The notes: generated from the letters alone by a model not told the origin. Positions 27,310-36,060 are shown, numbered from the stretch's first letter. The stretch is DNA of 38,023 nucleotides from Carboxylicivirga marina (GCF_016612505.1 NZ_JAENRR010000048.1:1-38023), one strand, 5' to 3'. Numbers and translations: made by a program.

Positions 27310-27319
27310 AGCTCTTTTT
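27289..27319. terminator. Bidirectional terminator between uvrA and the exported protein gene
   Basis: Perfect 13-base arms AAAAAGAGCTCTA (27289-27301) and TAGAGCTCTTTTT (27307-27319) enclose a 5-base A loop. The uvrA stop codon TAG (27307-27309) is the first codon of the right arm. The A-run and T-run serve both convergent genes. Confidence 0.9.
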
Positions 27320-27339
27320 ACTTTATATTTTTCGTTCGT

Positions 27340-27783
27340 TTATCGCTTCTTTTCCTTTGTTGGCTCTAATCCAAACATGACTGATACACAGCCGTTGATT
27401 AACTCTAACGAATCGCCTTCCCGCTCTAACACATTTAATTCAACAATTAACATTTGAGTTGATTCTACCTTAAAATCCCATGTTAACTGGTAATCATGCT
27501 CAACATTATCAAACAAAACATTGCCTTCTTTATCTAATAAGCGCATGTGAATATCAGGCAGTGCTTCAACCTTTGATATAGCTACTCGATATTTTTGCTC
27601 ACTAAAAAAGGTTTTAAAGAGTTCTGCACTTTCCCCTTCTTCAAGAATAGTGGCATTGTAATTACCATCGTGGATATAATCTCCCAATTGTTGCTTGCCA
27701 ACCTTTTTAGCAAAGTTAATACATTGCCCAAATGTGGTTGATATACACAACAGAAAAAAACAAAATAGAGATAGGATGCGCAT
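27340..27783 (-). CDS. Small exported protein, unknown function
   Basis: I prefer the ATG at 27783 to the GTG at 27798 because it starts a good signal peptide: MRI, a hydrophobic core, cleavage likely after TTFGQ near residue 20. The mature part is about 125 residues, with a cysteine just after cleavage (CINFAKKV) and one near the end (GCVSVMFG), which may form a disulfide. Pattern and length suggest a small beta sandwich: YRVAISKVEALPDIHMRLLD, then a DNVEHDYQLTWDFKV stretch. The domain type is not recognised. It follows the lipoprotein gene by 17 bases, so the pair probably works together at the envelope. A bidirectional terminator ends the unit. Confidence 0.7.
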   Translation of the reverse strand: MRILSLFCFFLLCISTTFGQCINFAKKVGKQQLGDYIHDGNYNATILEEGESAELFKTFFSEQKYRVAISKVEALPDIHMRLLDKEGNVLFDNVEHDYQLTWDFKVESTQMLIVELNVLEREGDSLELINGCVSVMFGLEPTKEKKR

Positions 27784-27800
27784 GTAACCAATATTCACAA

Positions 27801-28727
27801 TTATGAAACAAATTCAGTTCTAATCTCTTTTACTTTCTTCATCAACTGCTCAAATACAATAGGCGAAATTACAGCCTCCGACTCAGCTTTTATGGTCGTC
27901 ACCTTAGTTTCAGCATCTGTTTCTGCTTCGATCTTTGAGGTATTATTAATCTCCACCTGCTCAAATATTTCATTAAGCTCGGTAATACGACTTAACAAAT
28001 AGCTGATATCATCATTGTTCTTGTATTCTTCAAGTAGGTTAATAACCGTATATAAGCTAAGTTTCTGATAAACAATTCGGTCAATTAAACGCTTATTATT
28101 ATCAACTGAACCATTGGTTAATCGGGTCGCTAAATACAAACCTTCAACCCATCCACCTACTAATACCATTACTGCAATTGCAGGTCGGTCATTTTCTGTT
28201 AAATAAGCATTTGACGACATAAATGTTTCAGAGATGATATCAAGCATTACATCGCGGTTATCGATATTCTCTTCTAATTTACGTAAGGTATTTTCATCAA
28301 TAGCATCCATTATACCAAGTGCATCAGCTAAGCGTTTAGCATTACCCATGTACTTAATAGAACTTTGTGTTTGATCAAACAGGCTGGTATAACTTAAATC
28401 TGCTGAATAAATACCAAGATTAAGCGCCATCTGACGGTTAGTGGAATACTTATCAATATTTGAAAGTGGATTCAATAAATCTTCATTATAGGTGGCCCCT
28501 GCTCTTTTTATCAACATGGCCGTTTCTAAAGGTGAAGGCAAAGAATAAAAAATAAGCTTTGACTTCTTAAAGTCATCTACCAATTTTCCATCAACACTTA
28601 CTGACTCAACAATATCTTTTTCTTCGGCATTTTGCTTCTTCTGATTTGAATTACATGAAATTAACAAAACAGCTCCAAGCATTACTGTTAGAATATAGAC
28701 GGTAGATTTGGTCATTACACTTCTCAT
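27801..28727 (-). CDS. Helical lipoprotein of unknown function
   Basis: The 308-residue protein starts with a lipoprotein signal ending in lipobox LLISC (Cys 25 from the ATG at 28727; a second ATG at 28715 is possible). The mature part is predicted mainly helical, with segments SLPSPLETAMLIKRAGA, ALNLGIYSADLSYTSLF and VMVLVGGWVEGLYLATRL. I recall proteins of this pattern as conserved, uncharacterised lipoproteins in Bacteroidota, but can name no family. It is the first gene of a two-gene unit with the small exported protein. Whether the mature protein faces the periplasm or the surface cannot be told; there is no acidic surface-export signal right after the Cys (NSNQKKQN). Confidence 0.75.
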   Translation of the reverse strand: MRSVMTKSTVYILTVMLGAVLLISCNSNQKKQNAEEKDIVESVSVDGKLVDDFKKSKLIFYSLPSPLETAMLIKRAGATYNEDLLNPLSNIDKYSTNRQMALNLGIYSADLSYTSLFDQTQSSIKYMGNAKRLADALGIMDAIDENTLRKLEENIDNRDVMLDIISETFMSSNAYLTENDRPAIAVMVLVGGWVEGLYLATRLTNGSVDNNKRLIDRIVYQKLSLYTVINLLEEYKNNDDISYLLSRITELNEIFEQVEINNTSKIEAETDAETKVTTIKAESEAVISPIVFEQLMKKVKEIRTEFVS

Positions 28728-28917
28728 AATGATATAAATTAAAACTTCTTTAAATTATTATCTTAATAGTTTTGAACTTGAAAATTAATATAAAAATATT
28801 AAATAATACGAAATTGCTGTGTTTTTACTCGTAATTAATATGTGTTAAGTAGGATTTCGTTTTTGACCAACAAATAAGCACTTCAACATCTTTCACTATA
28901 AACCAGATACTTATAAT

Positions 28918-28955
28918 AAAAAAGTCCTTCTTTCAATTGAAAAAAGGACTTTTTT
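28918..28955 (-). terminator. Terminator of the DHODH-like gene
   Basis: Perfect 12-base arms AAAAAAGTCCTT (28918-28929) and AAGGACTTTTTT (28944-28955) enclose a 14-base loop, 18 bases past the stop. The A-run gives the T-run on the minus strand. The rest of the gap to 28727 shows nothing clear. Confidence 0.9.
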
Positions 28956-28973
28956 AAAAATCAGTTATATTTC

Positions 28974-29960
28974 TTACTCATATGAAGAGAAATACTTCAT
29001 AAACTGAGCTCTTTCGTACATTACAGGGTTATCAATCTTACTGTAACTCATCATACCTCTAAAATCATCAATGGACTTATAACCTTTTTCATCCATCCAT
29101 TGCGTTAAGCGTTCAAGCATCTCGGTAATCACTTTAGGACCGTGCTTATATACTGCCGAACAAGTTTGAACACTTGCTGCTCCTGCTAACAACTGCTTAA
29201 CTACTGCTTCTCCATCATGCACACCGGTTGATGCCGAAATATCAAAATTCTGTATTTTATCAGATGTAATGGCTACCCAACGTAAAGTACGTCTCATATC
29301 GGCTGATGAACTCAATACTTCTGCTGAAGTAAGGGTCATTTTGTCGATATCAATATCTGGCTCATAAAAACGATTAAAAAGCACAACACCTTTTGCTCCC
29401 GAAACTGATAAACGATTTACCACATTCACCAAATTTGAAAAATACAAACCAAGCTTAACTGATACCGGCATATCAACAACCCTACTTACGTTAGATACGA
29501 TATCAACATACAGTTGCTCGTATTCTTCAGAATTACTGTTTTTATCGGTATTTAAAACAAATACATTCAACTCAAGAGCATCAGCTCCGGCTTCCTGAAT
29601 TTGTTGGGCAAAATCAATCCATTCATCAGATGAATAGCAATTAATACTTGCGATTACGGGAATATCATATTTGGCCTTTGTTTCTTTTATGACATTAAGG
29701 TAATCACCAACAGAGTTATCGCGTGTATAACCCTTTACATAGTCAGCAGCTTCGGGGTAATCAAAACCTTCACCTTTATATATGATGTTATTGATTTCAT
29801 GATTAATTTGCTCTTCAAAAAGAGATTTTAACACTACTGCACCAGCTCCTGCCTCAACCAATTTACCAATCTTATCGGCACTGTTAGTTAAGCCTGAACT
29901 ACTTACTATAATCGGATTTTTTAAGTTTAATCCCAGGTATTTAGTTTCTAAATTTGCCAT
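28974..29960 (-). CDS. Dihydroorotate dehydrogenase-like flavoprotein
   Basis: The 328-residue protein has the FMN-binding TIM-barrel of class 1 dihydroorotate dehydrogenases: NLKNPIIVSSSGLT at the start, GAGAVVLKSLF (phosphate-side lysine), PVIASINC, VSVKLGLYFSN with a conserved lysine, GAKGVVLFNRF, and STGVHDGEAVVKQLLAGA for the FMN phosphate. The loop that in true class 1 enzymes reads NxSCPN with the catalytic base nearby is here LNVFVLNTDKNS, with no Cys or Ser at the expected place. It may act on another substrate or not make orotate at all. No pyrimidine gene is adjacent. It has its own promoter and terminator. Confidence 0.82.
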   Translation of the reverse strand: MANLETKYLGLNLKNPIIVSSSGLTNSADKIGKLVEAGAGAVVLKSLFEEQINHEINNIIYKGEGFDYPEAADYVKGYTRDNSVGDYLNVIKETKAKYDIPVIASINCYSSDEWIDFAQQIQEAGADALELNVFVLNTDKNSNSEEYEQLYVDIVSNVSRVVDMPVSVKLGLYFSNLVNVVNRLSVSGAKGVVLFNRFYEPDIDIDKMTLTSAEVLSSSADMRRTLRWVAITSDKIQNFDISASTGVHDGEAVVKQLLAGAASVQTCSAVYKHGPKVITEMLERLTQWMDEKGYKSIDDFRGMMSYSKIDNPVMYERAQFMKYFSSYE

Positions 29961-29997
29961 CGGGTCAATTATTTTTTATACAAGACTTGATTTGAAC

Positions 29998-30026
29998 AAA
30001 TATAAACAAAACTCATCCACACAAAA
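29998..30026 (-). promoter_or_regulatory. Promoter of the DHODH-like gene
   Basis: On the minus strand TATATTTG (30005-29998) is an exact -7 box with TTTG at 30026-30023 and a 17-base spacer. The leader would be about 32 bases. Confidence 0.55.
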
Positions 30027-30062
30027 GCCAACACAATAAATTAATGCTTATATAGAATGGTT

Positions 30063-30734
30063 TTAATGATAGTTTCTGGCACCAAAAATAGAGCTTCCTA
30101 TGCGCACCATTGTGCTTCCTTCTTCAATGGCTAAAAGGTAATCGCCTGACATGCCCATGCTTATTTCTGTAAAACTTTTACTTTTGGCGAATACTGTTTG
30201 CTGAAGCTCATCAAAAATTTTCTTGAGGTTAGCAAACTCCTGTCGAACCTGTTGATCGTCCCTGGTAAATGTTGCCATGCCCATCACACCTTTTATCTCT
30301 ACATTTGACAATGACTCCAATAGTTCAGCATTCAATAAGCTTTGAATCTCACTCTTCGAAAAACCAAATTTAGTGTCTTCTTCAGCAATATGCATTTGCA
30401 ATAGAACTGGTATTTTTCGGTTATTCTTTATTCCTTCTTTATTAATTGTTTTCAGAAGCTTCTCTGAATCAACACCATGAATAAGGCTTACAAATGGTGC
30501 AATATATTTTACCTTATTCGACTGTAAGTGACCAATCATGTGCCACTCTATATCCTTAGGTAAGGATTCGTATTTACCCGTTAATTCCTGTACTTTATTT
30601 TCACCAAAAACACGCTGACCAGCATTGTAAGCCTCCATCAAATCTTCATTAGGCTTTGTTTTAGAAACGGCCACCAATAAGGCTCGTTCGCTAATTTGCT
30701 CTTTAACAGTTCGTAAGTTATTTTGTATTGACAT
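30063..30734 (-). CDS. yggS: YggS/PLPBP-family pyridoxal-phosphate homeostasis protein
   Basis: The 223-residue protein carries pyridoxal 5'-phosphate and buffers it in the cell, affecting amino-acid metabolism; it has no known catalysis. I use the ATG at 30734 (MSIQNN) instead of the TTG at 30755, which lies inside the promoter. The PLP lysine is K25 in LVAVSKTKP. Further family marks are FGENKVQEL, EWHMIGHLQSNK, GVDS, VLLQMHIAEEDTKFGF, GVMGMATF, SMGMSGDY (phosphate loop), and VRIGSSIFGARN at the end. It has its own strong promoter and is followed on the same strand by the DHODH-like gene after 102 bases. Confidence 0.93.
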   Translation of the reverse strand: MSIQNNLRTVKEQISERALLVAVSKTKPNEDLMEAYNAGQRVFGENKVQELTGKYESLPKDIEWHMIGHLQSNKVKYIAPFVSLIHGVDSEKLLKTINKEGIKNNRKIPVLLQMHIAEEDTKFGFSKSEIQSLLNAELLESLSNVEIKGVMGMATFTRDDQQVRQEFANLKKIFDELQQTVFAKSKSFTEISMGMSGDYLLAIEEGSTMVRIGSSIFGARNYH

Positions 30735-30752
30735 TTTTCTAAATTTAAAGTA

Positions 30753-30783
30753 CAAATTTACGCAACAGACTTAATTGTACAAA
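30753..30783 (-). promoter_or_regulatory. Promoter of yggS
   Basis: On the minus strand TAAATTTG (30760-30753) is exact, with TTTG at 30783-30780 and a 19-base spacer, the best promoter match in the window. The -33 element overlaps the T-run of the upstream terminator. The leader would be about 13 bases. Confidence 0.65.
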
Positions 30784-30808
30784 AAAGCCTCCTGCTGAAA
30801 GGAGGCTT
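30781..30808 (-). terminator. Terminator of the DUF1015 gene
   Basis: Arms AAGCCTCCT (30785-30793) and AGGAGGCTT (30800-30808) enclose a 6-base loop; the A-run at 30781-30786 is the T-run on the minus strand. It lies 38 bases past the stop. Confidence 0.9.
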
Positions 30809-30846
30809 AAAACGGATATTTAGTTAGTCTGAATTTTTGGTAAAGA

Positions 30847-32103
30847 CTATTTGGATTCTAATTTATGAATTACCAAACCTGAACGCAACTTCGGTTCAAA
30901 CCATGTTGTTTTAGGAGGCATGATATTACCAGTGTCTGCAATATCAATTAATTGCTGCATTGATACAGGATACAATGCAAATGCAACTTTCATATCGCCA
31001 TTGTCAACACGCTTTTTCAACTCTCCTAATCCACGGATACCACCGATAAAATCAATGCGAGTAGAACGACGTAAATCTTCAATACCTAACATTTTATCTA
31101 AAACATGGTCAGAAAGAATGGTTACATCCAGCACGCCAATTGGATCGTTATCGTTGTATGTTCCTTCTTTAGCATTAAGTTTGTACCACTTTCCTTCAAG
31201 GTACATGCTGAATTCATGCAACTGAGCCGGACGATACTCATCCTCTCCCATGCACTCAACATCAAATACACCTTCAAGTTTCGTTAATAATTCTTCAGGA
31301 GATAAACCATTTAAATCTTTAACAGCACGATTGTAGTCAATGATTTTTAATTGATTATCCGGGAAGTGAACAGCCATAAAGAAGTTATACTCCTCTTCGC
31401 CTGTATGATTGGCATTCTGACCTCTTTTTTCATCACCAATGCGCGCAGCAGCAGCTGTACGGTGGTGACCATCGGCTACATAAGTTGCCGGAACTTTGGT
31501 TTCGAATAACTCCTCTAAACGCTTGTTTGTCTCTGCATCATTGATGGCCCATAAGTGGTGACCAAAACCATCTTCAGCAGTAAAATCGTAATCTGCAGTC
31601 TGATTTTTAACGATATTTTCTACAATTTCGTCAATTTCAGGTACCGCCTTATATGAAAAGAATACCGGCTCAATATTAGCATCCAGGTAGCGCGTCAATA
31701 TCATGCGATCTTCCTCTTTATCCGGACGTGTTAACTCATGCTTTTTGATTATGCCATTTTCATAATCTTTGCAAGCTGCGGCACCAACAATACCATACTG
31801 AGTACGACCATCCATTGTTTGTGCATAGATATAATACTTTGCATCTTCATCTTGCACTAACCAACCTTTTTCCTGGAAAGCTTTAAGGTTTGAAACAGAT
31901 TTTTCATACACTTCATCAGAGTGAATATCGGTTCCGGCAGGGCAATCAATCTCTGCACGCGTGATGTGTAACAAAGAACAATCCTTACCTTCTGCCATTT
32001 GAGCAGCTTCCTGACTGTTCATTACATCATATGGTAAACAGGCTAAATCCTGTGAAATGTTTTGTGGCGGTCTCAGGCCTTTGAATGGTTTAATAATTGC
32101 CAT
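30847..32103 (-). CDS. DUF1015 family protein with a DGHHR motif
   Basis: The 418-residue cytoplasmic protein matches the DUF1015 family throughout: IKPFKGLRPP start, LPYDVMN, KHELTRPDKEEDRMIL, IEPVFFSY, and the strongest motif ADGHHRTAAAARI (210-222). DUF1015 has no established activity. DGHHR recalls the nucleotide-binding GxxR-type motif of the ParB/sulfiredoxin fold, which includes free serine kinases; that likeness is my reading and not shown. The gene lies downstream of serC and serA on the same strand, a neighbourhood I believe is common in Bacteroidales. A 389-base gap with its own terminator and promoter-like box separates it, so it is probably a separate transcript. A role near serine metabolism is plausible only. 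Confidence 0.85.
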   Translation of the reverse strand: MAIIKPFKGLRPPQNISQDLACLPYDVMNSQEAAQMAEGKDCSLLHITRAEIDCPAGTDIHSDEVYEKSVSNLKAFQEKGWLVQDEDAKYYIYAQTMDGRTQYGIVGAAACKDYENGIIKKHELTRPDKEEDRMILTRYLDANIEPVFFSYKAVPEIDEIVENIVKNQTADYDFTAEDGFGHHLWAINDAETNKRLEELFETKVPATYVADGHHRTAAAARIGDEKRGQNANHTGEEEYNFFMAVHFPDNQLKIIDYNRAVKDLNGLSPEELLTKLEGVFDVECMGEDEYRPAQLHEFSMYLEGKWYKLNAKEGTYNDNDPIGVLDVTILSDHVLDKMLGIEDLRRSTRIDFIGGIRGLGELKKRVDNGDMKVAFALYPVSMQQLIDIADTGNIMPPKTTWFEPKLRSGLVIHKLESK

Positions 32104-32192
32104 CTCTTTATATTTAGTTAGTTTAATTATTTACTTCACACAGTAATCAGATATTGCTAAAACAATTTCAAACAACTCCAATTTCTTAATTA

Positions 32193-32219
32193 CAAATGTA
32201 GGTAAAGTGACATTGTCAA
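32193..32219 (-). promoter_or_regulatory. Possible promoter of the DUF1015 gene
   Basis: On the minus strand TACATTTG (32200-32193) matches the -7 box, with TTG at 32219-32217 and a 16-base spacer, slightly short. The leader would be about 84 bases. In the rest of the gap 32104-32492 I see only the serA terminator. Confidence 0.4.
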
Positions 32220-32423
32220 TTAGGTGACTTTCGTCAACATCAAATGTGATTTTTTACTGTTTTAAAACACATAGTCATGAAATGCGGAGCAACTTATTGA
32301 AAAGTGAGGTTTGTTCGGATAAGAATTTCACCGAAGTTAAATTATCAGTTACTATTCACTAAATCAAGTTCAATAATCACATTATATACTTTTCAACTTA
32401 ACTATTTAGTTACGGCTTCTTTC

Positions 32424-32464
32424 AACAAAAAAAATAGCAGAACACTGTTGCGCCCTGCTATTTT
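32424..32464 (-). terminator. Terminator of serA
   Basis: Perfect 10-base arms AAAATAGCAG (32431-32440) and CTGCTATTTT (32455-32464) enclose a 14-base loop. The A-run at 32427-32434 is the T-run on the minus strand. It lies 28 bases past the stop. Confidence 0.9.
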
Positions 32465-32492
32465 CTATATCGCTAATTAGCAAATTCACTAA

Positions 32493-33416
32493 TTACTTAT
32501 TTACTCTAAAAGTCTCATCACCATTTTCAAAGAAACCAATGATTTGCTTCGCTCCTGCAACACCAGCATTGATATTAGCTTCGGCAGTTTGAGCACCCAT
32601 TTTCTTAGGTGTAAAGAAGAAACGACCTTCAAAACCAGCCTCAAAATCAGCTTTATTATCAGGTGCAATATCTGAAATATAAGTAAAGTCAGGACGATCA
32701 GCCATTAACTTTAAAATCTCCTCTTCATGAATTACTTCTTTACGCGCTGTATTAACTAAAGTACCACCTTTAGGCATTTTATTTAATAAATCGTAATTGA
32801 TCGACTGTTTCGTATGTTGGTTTGCTGGAATATGTAAAGAAATATAATCGCAAGTTGAGTATAACTCTTCAACTGTATCAAGAGGCTTAATACCTGCTGC
32901 TTCAATTTTTTCTTTAGCAACAAATGGGTCGAAAGCATAGATTTCCATACCAAAACCTTTAGCAATTTCAGCCACATAATGACCAACATTACCATAAGCA
33001 TGGATACCAATTTTCTTTCCACGCAACTCAGTTCCTGCTGTGCCGTTATAGCCATTACGAGCCATAAATACCATCATACCCAGCACTAACTCACCCACAG
33101 CATTTGAATTCTGACCAGGTGTATTCATTGCTACAATACCTTTTTCAGTACATGCTTCTAAATCCAAATTGTCATATCCTGCACCTGCACGAACAACAAT
33201 CTTTAATTCAGGAGCTGCTTCAATAACTTCACGAGTTACTTTGTCAGAACGTACAATCATAGCATGAACATCCTTTACTGCAGCTAACAATTCAGCTTTG
33301 TCAGTATATTTTTCAAGAAGAACCAATTCGTAACCCGCTTCTTTTACAACAGGAGCAATTTGGTCAATAGCCGCTTTAGCAAATGGCTTTTCGGTAGCAA
33401 CTAAGATTTTTTTCAT
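32493..33416 (-). CDS. serA: D-3-phosphoglycerate dehydrogenase, lysine-type active site
   Basis: SerA oxidises 3-phosphoglycerate to phosphohydroxypyruvate, the first step of serine synthesis. The ATG at 33416 ([11 protein letters not shown]) is the natural start; the open frame to 33458 runs into a hairpin. At 307 residues it is the short form without an ACT or ASB regulatory domain, so serine feedback through those is absent. The NAD site is [14 protein letters not shown] (137-150), with Ala for the first Gly of GxGxxG. R76 and R225 (TARKEVI) fit the substrate site. The usual catalytic His in TPHIGG is replaced: the sequence is TPKKMGAQT with K271. Literature distinguishes His- and Lys-type short enzymes, and this looks like the Lys type. 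It follows serC by 75 bases. Confidence 0.9.
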   Translation of the reverse strand: MKKILVATEKPFAKAAIDQIAPVVKEAGYELVLLEKYTDKAELLAAVKDVHAMIVRSDKVTREVIEAAPELKIVVRAGAGYDNLDLEACTEKGIVAMNTPGQNSNAVGELVLGMMVFMARNGYNGTAGTELRGKKIGIHAYGNVGHYVAEIAKGFGMEIYAFDPFVAKEKIEAAGIKPLDTVEELYSTCDYISLHIPANQHTKQSINYDLLNKMPKGGTLVNTARKEVIHEEEILKLMADRPDFTYISDIAPDNKADFEAGFEGRFFFTPKKMGAQTAEANINAGVAGAKQIIGFFENGDETFRVNK

Positions 33417-33441
33417 TGTTTTATTAATTAAGTGTGGTGAT

Positions 33442-33471
33442 AAAAAAGTAAGCCCCATACAGGGGCTACTT
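33442..33471 (-). terminator. Hairpin with T-run between serC and serA
   Basis: On the minus strand GCCCC and GGGGC (33466-33462 and 33456-33452) form the core of a 10-base stem with one bulge, a 5-base loop, and a run of six T (33447-33442). It looks like a full intrinsic terminator inside the serC-serA unit, and would lower serA expression or act as an attenuator. Confidence 0.75.
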
Positions 33472-33491
33472 CTATAATATGGAAATTGTTT

Positions 33492-34562
33492 TTAGTGCTT
33501 AGCTTCGAACTCTTTCATAGCATCAGCTAATGCCTGAATACTTGACTTAGGCATAGCGTTATAAGTAGAAGCACGGAATCCACCAACTGAACGGTGACCT
33601 TTAATTCCGCTCATTCCACGAGCAGTTGCAAAATCAAAGAAATCTTTTTCTAATTCTTTGTACTCATCATTCATGATGAAACAAATATTCATTAAAGAAC
33701 GATCTTCCAAATCAGCAACAGGCGCTTTGAATAGACGACTACTGTCAATTGCATCATAAAGCACAGCAGCTTTTTCAATGTTGATTTTCTCCATAGCAGC
33801 AACACCACCCATATCTTTCAACCACTTTAATGTTTGAAGAGCAGAGTATACCGGGAATACTGGAGGTGTGTTAAACATTGAACCACCGTCGATGTGTGTT
33901 TTATAGTTTAACATGGTTGGAATATGACGATCAACCTGACCCAAAGCATCTTCTTTAACGATGGCAAAGGTAACACCTGCAGGCGCTAAGTTCTTTTGAG
34001 CACCACCATAAATCAATGTGTATTTTGAAATGTCGACCGGACGAGAGAAGATGTCAGATGACATATCTGCAATTAAAGGTACGTTTACATCTAAATCTTT
34101 TTTGATTTCAGTACCGTAGATAGTGTTGTTGGTAGTGATGTGGAAATAATCGGCATCAGAAGGAATATCGTATCCTTTTGGAATATGGTTGTAGATTGAA
34201 TCTTTAGAAGATGCTACTTCTACAACTTCACCAAATCCTTTTGCTTCTTTTAGAGCTTTGTTAGCCCAAGTACCTGTATTTAGGTAGGCAGCTTTCGATT
34301 TCATAAAGTTATAAGGCACCATACAGAACTGTGTACTAGCACCACCACCTACGAAAACCACTTCGTATCCGGCAGGGATATCCAACAATTCTTTAAACAA
34401 AGCTGTCGCTTCATCCATTACAGCCACAAACTCTTTGCTACGGTGCGACACCTCTAACAATGATAAGCCTGTTCCGGCAAAATTCAATACGGCTTCTGCC
34501 GAATTCTTAATCGTTGACTCAGGCAAAATAGAAGGCCCTGCTGAAAAGTTGTGAATTTTCAT
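33492..34562 (-). CDS. serC: Phosphoserine aminotransferase
   Basis: SerC transaminates phosphohydroxypyruvate with glutamate to phosphoserine, the second step of serine synthesis, and may also act in the pyridoxal phosphate pathway. The 356-residue class IV (fold type I) enzyme has the PLP lysine K190 in YGGAQKNL, an N-terminal FSAGPSILP motif, GGGASTQF for the cofactor phosphate, [20 protein letters not shown] and a [11 protein letters not shown] arginine motif near the C-terminus. Length is normal. serA follows after 75 bases and a terminator-like hairpin. No serB (phosphoserine phosphatase) lies in the window. The 290 bases upstream hold no exact TAnnTTTG box that I could find. Confidence 0.95.
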   Translation of the reverse strand: MKIHNFSAGPSILPESTIKNSAEAVLNFAGTGLSLLEVSHRSKEFVAVMDEATALFKELLDIPAGYEVVFVGGGASTQFCMVPYNFMKSKAAYLNTGTWANKALKEAKGFGEVVEVASSKDSIYNHIPKGYDIPSDADYFHITTNNTIYGTEIKKDLDVNVPLIADMSSDIFSRPVDISKYTLIYGGAQKNLAPAGVTFAIVKEDALGQVDRHIPTMLNYKTHIDGGSMFNTPPVFPVYSALQTLKWLKDMGGVAAMEKINIEKAAVLYDAIDSSRLFKAPVADLEDRSLMNICFIMNDEYKELEKDFFDFATARGMSGIKGHRSVGGFRASTYNAMPKSSIQALADAMKEFEAKH

Positions 34563-34793
34563 TTTATAAATTTTTAAATACTGCTAATTAACTTTTGTTT
34601 GTGTGATTAATGTTTTGAGTGTATAAAATTATGAAATATCTACCGCAAAGCACACAAAATCAGATAAAATATAGCTTACAGATTAAAAGCTAACAATCCA
34701 CATTTTTCGTTCTATGAAGCATTTTATTCATTGAGTGACAATCGCTAAATAGCCAATTATCAATTAAGTACAATAAACACTCAAAGCACAAAC

Positions 34794-34820
34794 AAAAACA
34801 TGATAATTATCACGTTTTTG
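34794..34820 (-). terminator. Hairpin after gcvT containing the palindrome TGATAATTATCA
   Basis: AAAAAC (34794-34799) and GTTTTT (34814-34819) flank the perfect palindrome TGATAATTATCA (34801-34812), with one A-C mismatch. It lies 33 bases past the gcvT stop and may end transcription, though the stem is AT-rich. The same core occurs upstream of gcvT. Confidence 0.45.
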
Positions 34821-34852
34821 TTTGATATTTTTTCAACAATCGATATTACTTT

Positions 34853-35935
34853 TTAAACAAATGGTATTTTAACCACTTTTGCTTTTAACTTTCGATTACG
34901 CACTTTGATAAATATTTCAGTATCAAATTTGGTGTTACCTTTATTGATATAGGCCATACCTATACCCTTTTGAAGCATAGGCGACATCGTACCCGATGTA
35001 ACGCGACCAATTACTTCGTCATTTTCTGTTACAACTTCATAATCTTTGCGCGGAATACCTCTATCCTCTAATACAAAGCCACGTAGACGTTTTGTAACAC
35101 CCTCTTCTTTTTGCTTCAATAAATACTCGCAATCGATGAATTTATTGCCGTCATTAAACTTTGTTATCCAACCTAATCCAGCTTCAATTGATGAAGTTGT
35201 ATCATCAATATCATTTCCGTAAAGGCAGAAACCTTTTTCTAAACGCAATGTATCACGGGCAGCTAAACCAATTGGTAAAATTCCTTCTTCTTTACCGGCT
35301 TCAAAAATAGCTTCCCATACTTTACCAGCATCTGCATTGTACATATATAATTCGAAACCACCAGAACCAGTGTAACCTGTATTTGAGATTATCACATTAT
35401 CGGCACCGGCTATGGCTCCTACCGTAAAGGTATAGTAAGGTACCTCTGAAAGATTGACTTCAGTTAGTTTTTGAAGAACAGCTTCTGCTTTAGGCCCTTG
35501 AATAGCCAACTGCGAAATAGAATCACTGGCATTCTCAATATCGGCACCCATGGTGTTCTGTTCGCTTACCCACGCCCAGTCTTTATCAATATTTGAGGCA
35601 TTTACAACCAATAGATACTTTTCCTCTTCGTATTTATAAACTAACAAATCATCTACAATACCACCTTTTCCATTAGGGAAACAAGAATATTGAGCCTGAC
35701 CAACAGTTAAAGCAGCAACATCGTTTGAAGTAACCTTCTGAACAAGGTCAAATGCTTTAGGCCCTTTAACCCAAAACTCACCCATGTGCGACACATCAAA
35801 AACACCTACGCCATTACGTACTGTCATGTGCTCATTATTAATACCCGAATACTCAATTGGCATTTCGTAACCAGCAAAAGAAACAATTTTTGCTCCCAAT
35901 GCCTCATGATAATCGAAAAAGGCTGTTCTTTTCAT
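34853..35935 (-). CDS. gcvT: Glycine cleavage system T protein (aminomethyltransferase)
   Basis: GcvT moves the aminomethyl carbon from the H protein's lipoyl arm to tetrahydrofolate, releasing ammonia. The 360-residue protein has all family marks: [11 protein letters not shown] near the start, [16 protein letters not shown] with the catalytic aspartate region, [19 protein letters not shown], the folate-binding [37 protein letters not shown]-type segments (here [17 protein letters not shown]), and TSGTMSPML. Length is normal. Other glycine-cleavage genes (gcvH, gcvP) are not in the window. A good promoter lies upstream, with a palindrome next to its -33 element. serC-serA downstream on the same strand supply serine and so glycine. 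Confidence 0.95.
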   Translation of the reverse strand: MKRTAFFDYHEALGAKIVSFAGYEMPIEYSGINNEHMTVRNGVGVFDVSHMGEFWVKGPKAFDLVQKVTSNDVAALTVGQAQYSCFPNGKGGIVDDLLVYKYEEEKYLLVVNASNIDKDWAWVSEQNTMGADIENASDSISQLAIQGPKAEAVLQKLTEVNLSEVPYYTFTVGAIAGADNVIISNTGYTGSGGFELYMYNADAGKVWEAIFEAGKEEGILPIGLAARDTLRLEKGFCLYGNDIDDTTSSIEAGLGWITKFNDGNKFIDCEYLLKQKEEGVTKRLRGFVLEDRGIPRKDYEVVTENDEVIGRVTSGTMSPMLQKGIGMAYINKGNTKFDTEIFIKVRNRKLKAKVVKIPFV

Positions 35936-36017
35936 TTGTATAACGTTATTAAATCCTATTTATAATCTTAAAAAACCGCTCAATAATGGCGGATATAATT
36001 GCTTTGTGCAATGTCAA

Positions 36018-36060
36018 CAAATTTAAAAAAATAATTAGCTGTCAAAAAATGATAATTATC
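36018..36060 (-). promoter_or_regulatory. gcvT promoter with an adjacent palindromic site
   Basis: On the minus strand TAAATTTG (36025-36018) is exact, with TTTG at 36046-36043 and a 17-base spacer. The element ATGATAATTATC (36049-36060) is nearly palindromic, lies just upstream of the -33 box, and is repeated at 34800-34811 after gcvT. The place suits an activator site. A CCGC...GCGG dyad (35976-35992) lies in the leader. Confidence 0.5.

Noticed and set aside
35936-36017. Glycine riboswitch before gcvT
   Set aside because: The predicted leader is about 77 bases and shows only a short CCGC/GCGG dyad, not the conserved glycine aptamer cores.
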